64,000 bases of DNA from Actinomycetes bacterium (GCA_021787035.1 JAJYMM010000228.1:1-64000), one strand, 5' to 3'; positions 17,345-26,158 are shown, numbered from the stretch's first letter. Notes: generated by a model not told the origin, from the sequence alone. Translations and numbers: made by a program.

Positions 17345-18416
17345 CGTTCGCGAGTAGGGCTCCTTCAAGGGTTTCGGCCGCACGAGCCAGGGTCCAGCCC
17401 GCCGAGTCGCTGAGGCCGGAGCGAGCGAGGCGCAAGCGGAGGGCGTCGTCTTCCAACAGACGCAGGACACTTTTGGCGATCGCCCCTGGGTCCCTTCGTG
17501 GCACGACGAGAGCGTTTTTGCCATCGATGGCGAAATCCTCGGCACCCCCGTTGGCGGTAGTGACGAGCGCGGCGCCAGATGCCATGGCCTCGGCCGCGGG
17601 CAGGCCCCAGCCCTCGTAGTCGCTCGGCAGGACAAACACCTGGCAACGGTTATAAAACGCGCGCAGGCTGTCTGCGTCGAGCACCCCCAAGCGCACGACT
17701 GCTGGGGGGAACTGGTCGCTTCCCGACCCGTAGCAGCTGATCGTCACGTCCGGGCGCGATTCCAAGATGAGCTCGCAGGCTTCGGCCATGACCGGCATCG
17801 CCTTTTGCGGGTAAGGGCGCAAGGCGAAGCCCACGACGGGGTGGCGCTCCTCGGGTGCCACGTCGCAACCGAAGCTCTTCATGTCGATGCCGGGTGGCGT
17901 CGTCGCGGCCGGTTGGCGCCCGATCTCGCGCAGCATATTGGTTACGGCCGACGATGGGCTGAAAAGCGTCACGTCTGGGCGTGACAGGGCCTTGGCGACC
18001 CTTGCCCTGAACTCTTGCCCTTCGCTCATCCAGAACTCATAGTCGTAGACCACTTGAACGATTCTCCCGGCCGCGCGCCGTGGTTTGGCGGTCCACTCGG
18101 CCGTCTGCCACGCCGTGAGCATGGTCACGTCGGCTTTGGGCAAAAGGTACCCGGCCAGGAAAGGGAGGAGCCTCAGCCGCACAGCAGGGCTCAGGTCGAA
18201 CCAACTGATGACGCCATGACCGAGGCGGCGGTGGCGGCAGAGCAGCCGAGCGTAGCGTAGCGTGCCTCGTACGCCGATCATGCGGAACTCCGACATCGGG
18301 TGGACGATCGTCACCTCGTGGCCGCGAGCGGCGAGCGCGCCTGCGCTTTCGTACTGGACCTTCAGGCCGCCCGAGGGCAGATCCACCATTTTGGGCAGCA
18401 CGATCGTTACCCGCAC
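17337..18416 (-). CDS. Family 4 glycosyltransferase
   Basis: A 359-residue GT-B protein. The N-terminal loop is LPSGGLKVQYE, GFALRPYPQK begins the C-terminal domain, and YEGWGLPAAEAMASG contains the E-x7-E donor site. GTG start at 18416; a TAGAGT box (minus strand, 18425-18430) lies 8 nt upstream, suggesting leaderless expression. It is divergent from the gene at 18454, with only 37 bp between start codons, and convergent with the GT2 at 16382-17344. Confidence 0.87.
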   Translation of the reverse strand: MRVTIVLPKMVDLPSGGLKVQYESAGALAARGHEVTIVHPMSEFRMIGVRGTLRYARLLCRHRRLGHGVISWFDLSPAVRLRLLPFLAGYLLPKADVTMLTAWQTAEWTAKPRRAAGRIVQVVYDYEFWMSEGQEFRARVAKALSRPDVTLFSPSSAVTNMLREIGRQPAATTPPGIDMKSFGCDVAPEERHPVVGFALRPYPQKAMPVMAEACELILESRPDVTISCYGSGSDQFPPAVVRLGVLDADSLRAFYNRCQVFVLPSDYEGWGLPAAEAMASGAALVTTANGGAEDFAIDGKNALVVPRRDPGAIAKSVLRLLEDDALRLRLARSGLSDSAGWTLARAAETLEGALLANVN

Positions 18417-18424
18417 TGTCCAAT

Positions 18425-18447
18425 ACTCTAACGTTCGGCCCTAACCT
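18425..18447. promoter_or_regulatory. Divergent pair of -10 boxes
   Basis: TAGAGT on the minus strand (18425-18430) faces the GT4 gene, and TAACCT on the plus strand (18442-18447) ends 6 nt before ATG 18454. The two promoters must share or overlap their upstream elements in the 37-bp gap. Confidence 0.4.
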
Positions 18448-18453
18448 TGGCGT

Positions 18454-19308
18454 ATGCGACGCCCCGCGGGAGCGGTTGTGCTACCAGACTCGGGTAAGGA
18501 CGATCTCGGAGACACGATCGCTAGCGTCCATGCGTACCTACCTCGGGCCACCGTGGTCGTGGTGGACGATCGGCCCGAGCCAGTCTCGAAACGGTGTTTC
18601 GGCGCAGGTTGTGTTGTGCTCCCCCCGCTACCGTACCCGCGCAATGCTTACGGTGGGCTTTGGATGAAGGAGTGCTACGCCTTCCGCTGGGCACTTTCCA
18701 ACCTTGACCTCGACTACGTGCTCCGGCTTGATTCTGATGCACTTTTGCTAGGCCCCGGGCTTGACGTGGTGGTAGCTGAGCGTTTCGCTGCCGAACCGGG
18801 CCTTGGTGTGCTCGGCTCTTACCGTTTGGGCCAAGACGGGGGAACGCGTGACTTCGGGCCGGCTGCACGCGCGGTGCGTAGCGAAGCTGGGTTGCCCGGC
18901 TTGGTCCTCCGGCCCGCCTGCCGGGCTGCGCTCCGAGAGCTCCTGTCTGCAGCCCGGGCCAATGGCTATGAGCTTGGCGAGCACAGCCTTGGTGCGGTCA
19001 ACGCTCTCAGACCTGAAATGCTCTCCCGTTGCGACGAGAAGGGCTGGTTGGGCATGGAAGCGCTGGCCGGCTCCAAGCTTGGCGAGGACTGGATCATCGC
19101 CATGATGGCGAAGGCAGCGGGCTATAGCATCGGGGATCTGGGCGGCCCGGGCGGCCCGCTCGCGCTGGCGTGGAAGGGGTTGCCGGAGGCACCCGAAGCG
19201 CTTGTCGAGAAAGGAGTTCTCGCAACCCATTCGGTGCGCTTTTGGCGCGAGCGCTCCGAGGTGGAGATCCGCAGCTACTTCGCCGATAAACGACGCGGCG
19301 GCCGGTAA
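18454..19308 (+). CDS. Putative glycosyltransferase-like protein, unknown specificity
   Basis: A 284-residue protein with an N-terminal alpha/beta pattern (VVLPDSGKDD, TVVVVDDRPEP) and YVLRLDSDALLLGP, which looks like a GT-A DxD site. The middle shows WMKECYAFRWAL. It lacks other GT2 hallmarks, so the family is uncertain. It is expressed alone from a leaderless-type promoter and converges with a GT2 gene, with a 25-bp gap between stops. Location in the glycan locus supports a sugar-transfer role. Confidence 0.6.
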   Translation: MRRPAGAVVLPDSGKDDLGDTIASVHAYLPRATVVVVDDRPEPVSKRCFGAGCVVLPPLPYPRNAYGGLWMKECYAFRWALSNLDLDYVLRLDSDALLLGPGLDVVVAERFAAEPGLGVLGSYRLGQDGGTRDFGPAARAVRSEAGLPGLVLRPACRAALRELLSAARANGYELGEHSLGAVNALRPEMLSRCDEKGWLGMEALAGSKLGEDWIIAMMAKAAGYSIGDLGGPGGPLALAWKGLPEAPEALVEKGVLATHSVRFWRERSEVEIRSYFADKRRGGR

Positions 19309-19333
19309 CTGGCGGGAGGCGTGGCCATCGCGG

Positions 19334-20362
19334 TCAGCCTCCCATGGGAACGCTTGGGAGGAGGCCGCGCAGGTGCTCGGTGTAACCCTCGTCGTGCTGG
19401 CCCGCAGCAATTGTGGCTGCGCGCTTGGTCGCTAGCCACCTGGCGTGCGAGGCCGTCCAGAGGGCGGCCTGTATGCGCCCCGCGCGCTCGTCGTGGCTCA
19501 ACCTCACCGCGCTCGCGGACCTGATGCCGCCCGGATGGCCTAGCAACGCCTCAGAAAGGTGCTGGAAGGCCACAAGCGCGGCCGTACGCCGCCAGCTCGC
19601 TTCCATGAAGTGTTTGGCGACCGTCGTAACCTGGTTGCGGGCAGCCCAGAACGCTCGTTGCCGAGCCACCCGGTCCGAGCTCGCGCCTCGGCGGTGCCAG
19701 ACCCTCATGGCGGGCTCGAGCATCGTGGCGTAGCCGAGCGCCCACGCGCGCGCACAGAGGTCAACGTCTTCGCCGTATGCGAAGTAATCGGGGTCGAAAC
19801 CGCCGAGCCGCCGGAGAAGGCCAGCTCGAGCCAGGAGGTTACAGCCATCGACGCCGGCGACGAGGCGGCGCTGGGTTGGCGCTGGGCCGAGGACCGCGAA
19901 CCCGCGTTCGGGGTCAACGTGGACCATGGCAAGGCCGGGATCTCTTGTATTTTCGTGGGCTTCGCGCAGCTCAGCAGCGCAGAACGCGGATGGGTCCTCA
20001 CCGCCCCAGGGGAACTGGGGGCCCCCGACGATCCCGACCTTGGGGTCCTCCAGGGCTCGAAGACCCTTCCTTAGCCAACCAGGCTCGACGACGAGGTCGT
20101 TGTTGAACAGGCCAATGAAGTCGCCTCTGGCAGCCGCGATCCCAGCGTTCATGCCCCCAGCAAAGCCAAGGTTAGTGGCGAGGGGGACCAGGGTAACCCG
20201 TTCGAGCCGAGCGAGCGCCTCCCGGCTCGAGGTCGTGCTCTCGTTGTCTACGACCACGATCTCGCAGTCGTCGCTACCGTCGAGCTTGCAGAGGCTCTCG
20301 ACGCAGAGCGCGGTCGCTTGTTCGTGGTGCCAGTTGAGCACGACGAGGCTTGCGGTGGGCAC
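19334..20362 (-). CDS. Family 2 glycosyltransferase (rhamnosyltransferase-like)
   Basis: A 342-residue GT-A enzyme with SLVVLNWHHE, IVVVDNEST, NLGFAGGMNAG, the DxD region LFNNDLVVEPGW, and YGEDVDLCARAWALG. This set is typical of WbbL/RfbF-like rhamnosyltransferases. GTG start at 20362; TAAATT on the minus strand (20369-20374) lies 6 nt upstream, so leaderless expression is likely. It is divergent from the GT4 gene at 20412, with 49 bp between start codons. Confidence 0.87.
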   Translation of the reverse strand: MPTASLVVLNWHHEQATALCVESLCKLDGSDDCEIVVVDNESTTSSREALARLERVTLVPLATNLGFAGGMNAGIAAARGDFIGLFNNDLVVEPGWLRKGLRALEDPKVGIVGGPQFPWGGEDPSAFCAAELREAHENTRDPGLAMVHVDPERGFAVLGPAPTQRRLVAGVDGCNLLARAGLLRRLGGFDPDYFAYGEDVDLCARAWALGYATMLEPAMRVWHRRGASSDRVARQRAFWAARNQVTTVAKHFMEASWRRTAALVAFQHLSEALLGHPGGIRSASAVRLSHDERAGRIQAALWTASHARWLATKRAATIAAGQHDEGYTEHLRGLLPSVPMGG

Positions 20363-20368
20363 AAGTTG

Positions 20369-20403
20369 AATTTACCTGCTTATTACCAGCCGACCGATAG
20401 GGT
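20369..20403. promoter_or_regulatory. Divergent -10 boxes between two glycosyltransferase genes
   Basis: TAAATT (minus strand, 20369-20374) serves the GT2 gene and TAGGGT (plus strand, 20398-20403) ends 8 nt before ATG 20412. Neither start has a Shine-Dalgarno sequence. Confidence 0.4.
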
Positions 20404-20411
20404 GGTCTGCA

Positions 20412-21668
20412 ATGGTGGCCGAGGCGGGAGCTCGGGCGGGACCGACGTCGGCAGGCAGGAGGGCGCTCAGTGTCTCGCCGTTCGTGCCCAGTAGGTCCGC
20501 GCCCTACGCCGGCCACCGATTTTACTTCGAGTACCTTTGGCGGCTCTCCCAGGTTTTCGATGTGACGTTGGTCGCGCCAGACAACGACGAAAACAGGCGC
20601 CGTTCGGATGGCGCCGGGCCGTGGCGTACCGCCCTCGTCCCGGCCAGGGCAAAGCCGGGAGGCTGGCTGGGCGAGCTTGCGACGCTGTCCCTCCAGGGTC
20701 GGGAGGTGCCGGTGCCGGGAGCCGTCGATGTCGTCCGCAGCTGCGACATCGCCCCTCAGGTCGTAGAGTTGCAGTGGTCGGCGTCCATGTCACTCGCACC
20801 GGCGCTCCGCAATGCCTTCCCCTCGGCGTATGTGGCCGCTTTCCAGCACGATCGCTACTCTGGCACGCTCAGCTGGGCGCGGCGCTCGCACCTCACGCTC
20901 CGCGGACGGCTCCGCGACGCACTCGCCAGCAGGACGACCGCGCTCCAAGAGCGCAAGTTGGCTGCGTATTGCGACCTTCTTGTCGCTTTCAAGGCCGAGG
21001 ACATTTCTTTTGTTCGCCCTGGGGCCCCGGTGCGCGGGAGCCATCGCGGTCGTACCAGGACCGCCGTCGTGATCGACCCGTGGCTCGACCCGGCGCCAGA
21101 GCGGGCGCCGGCGGACGACCGCGAAGACGTCCTCTTCGTGGCGGCCTTTGACCGTGCGGAAAACGCGGCAGGAGCGGCCTGGCTCTTGGACCACGTCTGG
21201 CCCCTTGTGATGGAGCGCTTCCCGCACGCGAGGCTCGTCCTCGCCGGGGGGAACCCAGCCCCGAGCCTGGTCGAGCGCTCTGGCCCGTCAGTGCTCGTCA
21301 CCGGCTTCGTGGCCGACCTTGCGCCCTTTTATGCTGCAGCGCATTGTTTTGTAGCACCGGTCTTCGGAGGCGGCGGCCTTCGTTTCAAGGTCCCCCAAGC
21401 CATGGTCGCCGGTATCCCGCTGGTGGCGACGCACGAAGCTCTAGCCGGTCTTGAAGGCGTCCCGAGCTCTGGGCTCGCAGGCGTCTCGTCTGACCCAAAG
21501 GAGTTCGCGGCGGCCATCTGTCGCGTATTGGCAGAGCCCGAGCGAGCGGCCCACCAGGCGAAGGCTGCCCAGGTTTGGGCATCGGAGCGATTTTCCTTCG
21601 AGCGCCAGGTGGCCAGGGTGATGGAGCGCTACTGCGGGGTGAGCGCGGCCTTCGGTCGCGCTCGGTAA
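20412..21668 (+). CDS. Family 4-type glycosyltransferase
   Basis: A 418-residue GT-B protein. The N-terminal half has SAPYAGHRFYFEYLWRL and TLVAPDNDE; the C-terminal half has VLFVAAFDRAENAAGAAWLLDHVWP and FVAPVFGGGGLRFKVPQAMVAGIPLVAT. The GGGLRxK form is the Glyco_trans_1_4 variant, in which the usual E-x7-E is replaced. It is the last gene of the glycan locus; hisD begins 41 bp later with its own strong ribosome site. Confidence 0.82.
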   Translation: MVAEAGARAGPTSAGRRALSVSPFVPSRSAPYAGHRFYFEYLWRLSQVFDVTLVAPDNDENRRRSDGAGPWRTALVPARAKPGGWLGELATLSLQGREVPVPGAVDVVRSCDIAPQVVELQWSASMSLAPALRNAFPSAYVAAFQHDRYSGTLSWARRSHLTLRGRLRDALASRTTALQERKLAAYCDLLVAFKAEDISFVRPGAPVRGSHRGRTRTAVVIDPWLDPAPERAPADDREDVLFVAAFDRAENAAGAAWLLDHVWPLVMERFPHARLVLAGGNPAPSLVERSGPSVLVTGFVADLAPFYAAAHCFVAPVFGGGGLRFKVPQAMVAGIPLVATHEALAGLEGVPSSGLAGVSSDPKEFAAAICRVLAEPERAAHQAKAAQVWASERFSFERQVARVMERYCGVSAAFGRAR

Positions 21669-21709
21669 GCTCCAGCAGCTACAAGCGTTGACCAGGAGGA
21701 AAGCGGACC

Positions 21710-23044
21710 ATGGGGACCAAGGACTTGCCGGTGCGGCTGATCGGGCGCTGGAGCGACCTCGGCGAAGACGACCGGCAGGCCGTGCTCGAGCGGGGCCTCG
21801 ACGAGATATTCGACCCAGGACTCCGCTCGCAGGTGGCCAAGTTGATCGAGGACGTTCGCGAAAACGGCGACTCGGCTCTAGTCAGGGCGCTCGAGCGTTT
21901 CGACCGCTGCCATGTCGAGCCGGGGCAGCTGCGAGTGAGCGAAGACGAGTTTGCCAAGGCGCAGGCCAGCGTGCCCGACGACCTCCTCGCCGCTCTCCGG
22001 GACTGCATAGACCACGTGCGGAGCTTCAACGAGCAACTGGTGTCCAGGGGTGACTGGGAGTTTGAGAGCGAGCCTGGTCTCAGGGTTGGGGAAAAGGTCA
22101 CGCCCATCGAGAGTGCGGGGCTTTTCGTCCCGAGCGGCAAGGGCTCTTTCCCATCCGTGCTCGTCCAACTGGGCACGCCCGCCGTGGTGGCTGGCGTCGG
22201 CAAGATTGCTGTCGTGGTACCCCCAATGCCTGGTTCCGCCGGCGAGGTTGACCCGGCGGTCCTCGTCGTTGCAAAGGAACTGGGCATACGGGACGTGTTC
22301 CGGTCCAACGGCCCTGCCGGGGTCGCCGCGCTCGCGTTCGGCACCGAAAGCGTGCCCAAGGTCCGCAAGGTGGTCGGCCCCGGCAGCCCCGCCGTGACGT
22401 GTGCCCAGGTCGAGGTCCAGCGCTACGGCACGGTGACCACGATGCTGCTCGGCCCGAGCGAGAGCCTGATAATCGCGGACGACACAGCCGATGTTCGCCT
22501 CTTGGCCGCTGACCTCCTAAACGAGGCCGAGCATGGAGCAGACTCCTACAGCCTCTTGGTCACCCCGAGCGAGGCGCTGCTCGAGGCTGCCCAGGTCGAG
22601 GTGGCCAAGCAGCTCTGCCTGCTTGCGGAGCCCCGCCGGAGCTACGCTGCCGCCGCTCTCGGGCAAAACGGCGGTGCGATCCTGGTCGAGGACCTGTCCG
22701 AGGCGGTCGACGTAGCCAACGCCTACGCCCCCGAGCACATGCAGATTGCCGTTGCCGACCCGGACAGCCTGCTGGAGCGGGTCACCCACGCCGGCGAGGT
22801 ACTGATCGGCCAGTGGACCCCCTTCGCGAGCGCGAACTTCCTGATCGGTTGCCCAGCTTCACTACCGACGAGCGGCTTTGCCAAGGTGAGCGGGGGGATC
22901 ACGGCAGAAGCCTTCCGGAAGCGGACGGGGGTGGCCCGGGCCGACGAGAGGGCGCTCGCGCGCATGCGAGCCTCGGTGACCGCCCTCTCGCGCCATGAGG
23001 GCTTCCCGGCCCACGAAGCAGCCATCGAGATCAGGTTCTCCTGA
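21710..23044 (+). CDS. hisD: Histidinol dehydrogenase family protein
   Basis: A 444-residue protein of the HisD fold: GLFVPSGKGSFPS, FGTESVPKV, GPSESLIIAD, and YAPEHMQI holding the catalytic Glu342-His343. HisD catalyses the last two steps of histidine synthesis (histidinol to histidine) using NAD and zinc. By alignment with E. coli HisD (zinc ligands Gln259, His262, Asp360, His419) the ligand positions here are Glu272, His275, Asn376 and a C-terminal His in PAHEAA, so two of four differ. The segment after GPGS is also divergent. AGGAGG precedes ATG 21710. Adjacent hisE and hisG support the histidine role; a related dehydrogenase is possible. Confidence 0.8.
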   Translation: MGTKDLPVRLIGRWSDLGEDDRQAVLERGLDEIFDPGLRSQVAKLIEDVRENGDSALVRALERFDRCHVEPGQLRVSEDEFAKAQASVPDDLLAALRDCIDHVRSFNEQLVSRGDWEFESEPGLRVGEKVTPIESAGLFVPSGKGSFPSVLVQLGTPAVVAGVGKIAVVVPPMPGSAGEVDPAVLVVAKELGIRDVFRSNGPAGVAALAFGTESVPKVRKVVGPGSPAVTCAQVEVQRYGTVTTMLLGPSESLIIADDTADVRLLAADLLNEAEHGADSYSLLVTPSEALLEAAQVEVAKQLCLLAEPRRSYAAAALGQNGGAILVEDLSEAVDVANAYAPEHMQIAVADPDSLLERVTHAGEVLIGQWTPFASANFLIGCPASLPTSGFAKVSGGITAEAFRKRTGVARADERALARMRASVTALSRHEGFPAHEAAIEIRFS

Positions 23045-23054
23045 CCGCCGACTC

Positions 23055-23082
23055 CCTCCCGGCCCCTGACCGGTCCGGGAGG
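23055..23082 (+). terminator. GC-rich stem-loop after hisD
   Basis: CCTCCCGG (23055-23062) and CCGGGAGG (23075-23082) form a perfect 8-bp stem just after the hisD stop. There is no U-tract, so it could be a weak terminator or an mRNA-stabilising hairpin ahead of hisE. Confidence 0.35.
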
Positions 23083-23115
23083 CGGCCACTCAGGCGCGTC
23101 GGTGAAAATGGTCGT

Positions 23116-23400
23116 ATGCAGGCGACGATGATGGAACTGGAGGACCTACTGCGCGAGCGCCGTGAGCAGCGCCCGGCGGGTTCGTACACCGCCGAGCTGT
23201 TCAACGACGCGGAGCGCATCGAGCGAAAGATCATGGAGGAAGCCTTCGAGGTGTGCCTCGAACTGGGGCGGCCGGAACGCGACGAAGAGCGCATAGTGGC
23301 AGAGGCGGCAGATCTGGTCTTCCACCTGCTCGTGGGGTTAGTCGACGCCGGCGTGAGCTTCGATGCCGTCGTCTCAGAGCTCGCGAGGCGCCGGCGGTGA
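23116..23400 (+). CDS. hisE: Phosphoribosyl-ATP pyrophosphatase
   Basis: A 94-residue all-alpha MazG-like protein that removes pyrophosphate from phosphoribosyl-ATP, the second step of histidine synthesis. ELFNDAERIERKIMEEAFEV and EAADLVFHLLVGL carry the metal-binding E/D residues of HisE. There is no Shine-Dalgarno; GAAAAT (23104-23109) sits 6 nt before ATG, suggesting a leaderless start of its own. Its stop overlaps the hisG start (GTGA), which implies coupled translation. Confidence 0.92.
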   Translation: MQATMMELEDLLRERREQRPAGSYTAELFNDAERIERKIMEEAFEVCLELGRPERDEERIVAEAADLVFHLLVGLVDAGVSFDAVVSELARRRR

Positions 23401-24233
23401 CGGCGCGTGTGGCCGTGCCCTCGCGGGGCCGCCTGCGAGACGACGTGGTTGCGCTGTTACATGGGGCCGGCTACGGCACGTCGGCGTTCCGAGGGACCGG
23501 GGCCCGTGTGCCCTTCGACGGGGTCGAGTTCATCGAGATGCGCCCCCGTGACGCGGCGGCGTGGCTAGCTGCGGGCCGGGTCGAGGGAGCGTTCATTTCC
23601 ACAGACATCGCGCTCGAGGAAGGCCTTGACCACATGCAGGCCATCCCTCTCGGCACGACGCGTTCGGACCTCGTCGTCGCTAGTCGTGACGACGACGGCC
23701 GGCTCACAGCGGCTGACCTGGAAGGGGCGGTGGTCGCCACGCACATGCCGAACGTGACCGCCGCGTGGTTCGCCGAACGCGGCATCGCGATCAAGATCGT
23801 CGCCATGGGCGGCGCGCTCGAGGGCGTGTGCGCTGCGGGGCTTGCCGATGCCATCGTCGACCTTCGTGAGACGGGCACCAGCCTCAGCCAGAACCGTTTG
23901 CGCGTTCTCGCCACGATGGCCCACTGCGAAGCCCTTTTCGTTCACAGCGCCGACCCCGGCCTGGTTGACCTGGCCCTTCGGGTGGAGGCCACCCTTGACG
24001 CGCGCCAGCAGCGCTACGTCATGTTGCACATTCCCCGGACGAAGCTGGACGAGCTCGTCTCGGTGTTCCCCGGCCTCGCCTCGCCGACGGTCCTACCCCT
24101 GGCGGGCCGAGATGACCTGGTTGCCGTGCACTTGGTAGTCGAGGCGTCGTTTTTCTGGGCCCACCTGGGGGAGATCCGTGCCGCCGGTGCCACGGGCATC
24201 GTCTCGCTCTCGCCTGACGCTCTCTTGCGCTGA
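23397..24233 (+). CDS. hisG: ATP phosphoribosyltransferase, long form
   Basis: A 278-residue protein that catalyses the first, feedback-regulated step of histidine synthesis (ATP plus PRPP). The N-terminal catalytic domain has VAVPSRGRL and DAIVDLRETGTSL, the PRPP loop region. The last 75 or so residues (YVMLHIPRTKLDELVSVFPG ... GIVSLSPDALL) match the HisG C-terminal regulatory domain, so this is the long hexameric form that does not need HisZ. GTG 23397 overlaps the hisE stop; more upstream in-frame sequence is inside hisE. Confidence 0.92.
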   Translation: MTARVAVPSRGRLRDDVVALLHGAGYGTSAFRGTGARVPFDGVEFIEMRPRDAAAWLAAGRVEGAFISTDIALEEGLDHMQAIPLGTTRSDLVVASRDDDGRLTAADLEGAVVATHMPNVTAAWFAERGIAIKIVAMGGALEGVCAAGLADAIVDLRETGTSLSQNRLRVLATMAHCEALFVHSADPGLVDLALRVEATLDARQQRYVMLHIPRTKLDELVSVFPGLASPTVLPLAGRDDLVAVHLVVEASFFWAHLGEIRAAGATGIVSLSPDALLR

Positions 24234-24446
24234 GCGCCGCCGGCGCCCGGTGACCTGGGAGGCGTGCTCGTCTACCTCGGTGGAGCTCCCTGGCTGCGAA
24301 GAGCTCGCTCGGGCCAAGGACGATGACGTGACCATGGAGCGTTGGCTCCTTTCATCCTGATGAGGAGCTTTGAGACGGGCGAGTGCGCAGCGGAGGACTT
24401 CGCCGCCGGGCTGGTCCGTGACTGGGGCTTCCCAACCCTCCCGGTC

Positions 24447-24803
24447 TCAGCCGCCCAGGGCCCGGCGCACCTCGGCGAGGCGGGACTCATCAACCCGCCA
24501 CCACACCCAGCGCCCGCGTTTCTCGCTCACCAGCAAACCGGCTTCGGCCAGGACCTTCGTGTGGTGCGAGATGGTGGGTTGGCTCTTGCCGAGCGGGGCT
24601 TCCAGGTCGCACGAGCACACTTCCTGGTGGGATGCAACGATCGAGAGCAGGCGAAGGCGTACGGGGTCAGCCAGCGCGCCGAGGACACCTGAAAGGCTGG
24701 TCGCGGCTCCTTCGTCGAGCGGGGCACTGGTTAGCGAAGGGCAGCACAGAGCCGCCTCGTCTCCCACCTCGATCATCCTGCTCCTAGCCGTGGTGGCCTC
24801 CAC
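24447..24803 (-). CDS. arsR: ArsR family repressor
   Basis: A 118-residue winged-helix regulator. The helix-turn-helix region reads LGKSQPTISHHTKVLAEAGLL and is preceded by EVCSCDLEAPL, whose two cysteines resemble the arsenite-sensing CxC of ArsR helix alpha3. An extra ALCCPSL cysteine pair lies near the N-terminus, seen in some actinobacterial ArsR proteins. It is divergent from acr3 across an 80-bp region containing an inverted repeat. It should repress acr3 and itself until arsenite or antimonite binds. It converges with hisG; the 213 bp between their stops hold nothing I recognise. Confidence 0.88.
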   Translation of the reverse strand: MEATTARSRMIEVGDEAALCCPSLTSAPLDEGAATSLSGVLGALADPVRLRLLSIVASHQEVCSCDLEAPLGKSQPTISHHTKVLAEAGLLVSEKRGRWVWWRVDESRLAEVRRALGG

Positions 24804-24818
24804 GTCGCGACCATCGCA

Positions 24819-24847
24819 TTGACATATGTCGATACGTAAGGTAGCTT
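24819..24847 (+). promoter_or_regulatory. acr3 promoter
   Basis: TTGACA (24819-24824) and TAGCTT (24842-24847) are 17 bp apart. The expected transcription start is near 24854, giving a leader of about 30 nt with GAAGAGG before ATG 24884. Confidence 0.6.
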
Positions 24848-24857
24848 AGGTATCGAC
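24828..24857. promoter_or_regulatory. Candidate ArsR operator (inverted repeat)
   Basis: GTCGATAC (24828-24835) and GTATCGAC (24850-24857) are perfect inverted repeats with a 14-bp spacer that covers the -10 box. A second palindrome, GACATATGTC (24821-24830), overlaps the -35 box. Binding here would block acr3 transcription. Confidence 0.6.
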
Positions 24858-24883
24858 CAGTGTAAATAGTTCGAAGAGGCCCC

Positions 24884-26143
24884 ATGCGTCACATTGCGGC
24901 TGGCTCGGGATCGCGCCGGCACCGACCACGGGGCCGGACGGGGCGAGAGGTGAGCGACAAGGTGGCAGAAGGCGAGGCGCCCGAGGTGCCCGAAGCCCTC
25001 CCAGGGGCCCCGGTCATCGCCAGCCTGTCTTTTGTCGACCGGTTCCTCCCTGCCTGGATCCTCCTGGCCATGGCCGTCGGCATCGGGCTCGGGAGAGCCG
25101 TCCCGAGCCTCAACCGGCACCTGAGCGCGATCCAGGTCACCTCGGGGACGTCGTTACCCATCTTCATCGGCCTGCTCGTAATGATGTACCCAGTCTTGGC
25201 CAAGGTCCGCTACGGCCAGCTCGGCTCGGTCACGCGCGACCGGCGCATGCTGGTCTCCTCGTTGGTGCTCAACTGGGTGGTCGGCCCGGCGGTTATGTTC
25301 ACACTCGCCTGGCTCCTGCTCCCCGGCTTACCGACTTACCGGAACGGTCTCATCATCGTCGGACTGGCCCGCTGCATCGCCATGGTCCTCATCTGGAACG
25401 ACCTGGCTTGCGGTGACCGCGAGGCCGCAGCGGTGCTTGTTGCGCTCAACTCGCTGTTCCAGGTCGCCGCCTTTGCCCTCCTCGGCTACTTCTACCTGAA
25501 GGTCCTCCCCGGCTGGCTTGGGCTCTCCACCGTCGATTTGCACCTCTCGGTCGCCAAGATCGCCGAGACCGTGGGGATCTTCTTGGGCGCCCCGCTCATA
25601 GCGGGATTCCTGACGCGCACATTTGGAGAAAAGGCACGGGGCCGGCAGTGGTACGAAACCCGGCTGCTTCCCCGCCTCGGGCCGTTCGCGCTTTACGGGT
25701 TGCTCTACACCATCGTCATATTGTTCGCGCTCCAAGGCCAAACCATCACCAAAGAGCCAGGGAACGTGGCCCGGATCGCATTACCACTATTGGGTTATTT
25801 CGCCGTCATGTGGGTGGGGTCGTTCCTCCTAGGGCGGGCCATCGGTTTACCCTACGAGCGCACGGCCACCCTGGCTTTCACCGCCGCCGGCAACAACTTC
25901 GAACTGGCTATCGCTGTCTGCATCGGGGTATTTGGCGTTACGAGCGGGGAGGCCCTCGCCGGCGTCGTTGGCCCGCTCATCGAAGTGCCCGTACTGGTGA
26001 GCCTCGTCTACGTGGCCCTGTGGGCGCGCGGGCGCTTTTATCGGCCGGGCGCCGGGCGCCCCGGTGCGCTGATAGACGGGGGTTACAAGGCTCGCGCCGG
26101 TGGTTCCAAGAAGAGCACGTCGTTGCGAGCCGGCCAGCACTGA
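24884..26143 (+). CDS. acr3: ACR3 family arsenite efflux permease
   Basis: A 419-residue membrane protein with about ten spans. GLARCIAMVLIWNDLACGD contains the conserved cysteine of ACR3 transporters, and FTAAGNNFELAIAVCIGVFG is the signature of the later helices. ACR3 exports arsenite (and in some species antimonite) using the proton motive force. The first 45 or so residues are hydrophilic and poorly conserved, so GTG 24951 is an alternative start. No arsC arsenate reductase is seen nearby. Confidence 0.9.
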   Translation: MRHIAAGSGSRRHRPRGRTGREVSDKVAEGEAPEVPEALPGAPVIASLSFVDRFLPAWILLAMAVGIGLGRAVPSLNRHLSAIQVTSGTSLPIFIGLLVMMYPVLAKVRYGQLGSVTRDRRMLVSSLVLNWVVGPAVMFTLAWLLLPGLPTYRNGLIIVGLARCIAMVLIWNDLACGDREAAAVLVALNSLFQVAAFALLGYFYLKVLPGWLGLSTVDLHLSVAKIAETVGIFLGAPLIAGFLTRTFGEKARGRQWYETRLLPRLGPFALYGLLYTIVILFALQGQTITKEPGNVARIALPLLGYFAVMWVGSFLLGRAIGLPYERTATLAFTAAGNNFELAIAVCIGVFGVTSGEALAGVVGPLIEVPVLVSLVYVALWARGRFYRPGAGRPGALIDGGYKARAGGSKKSTSLRAGQH

Positions 26144-26158
26144 CAAGGGAGGCTTTTC

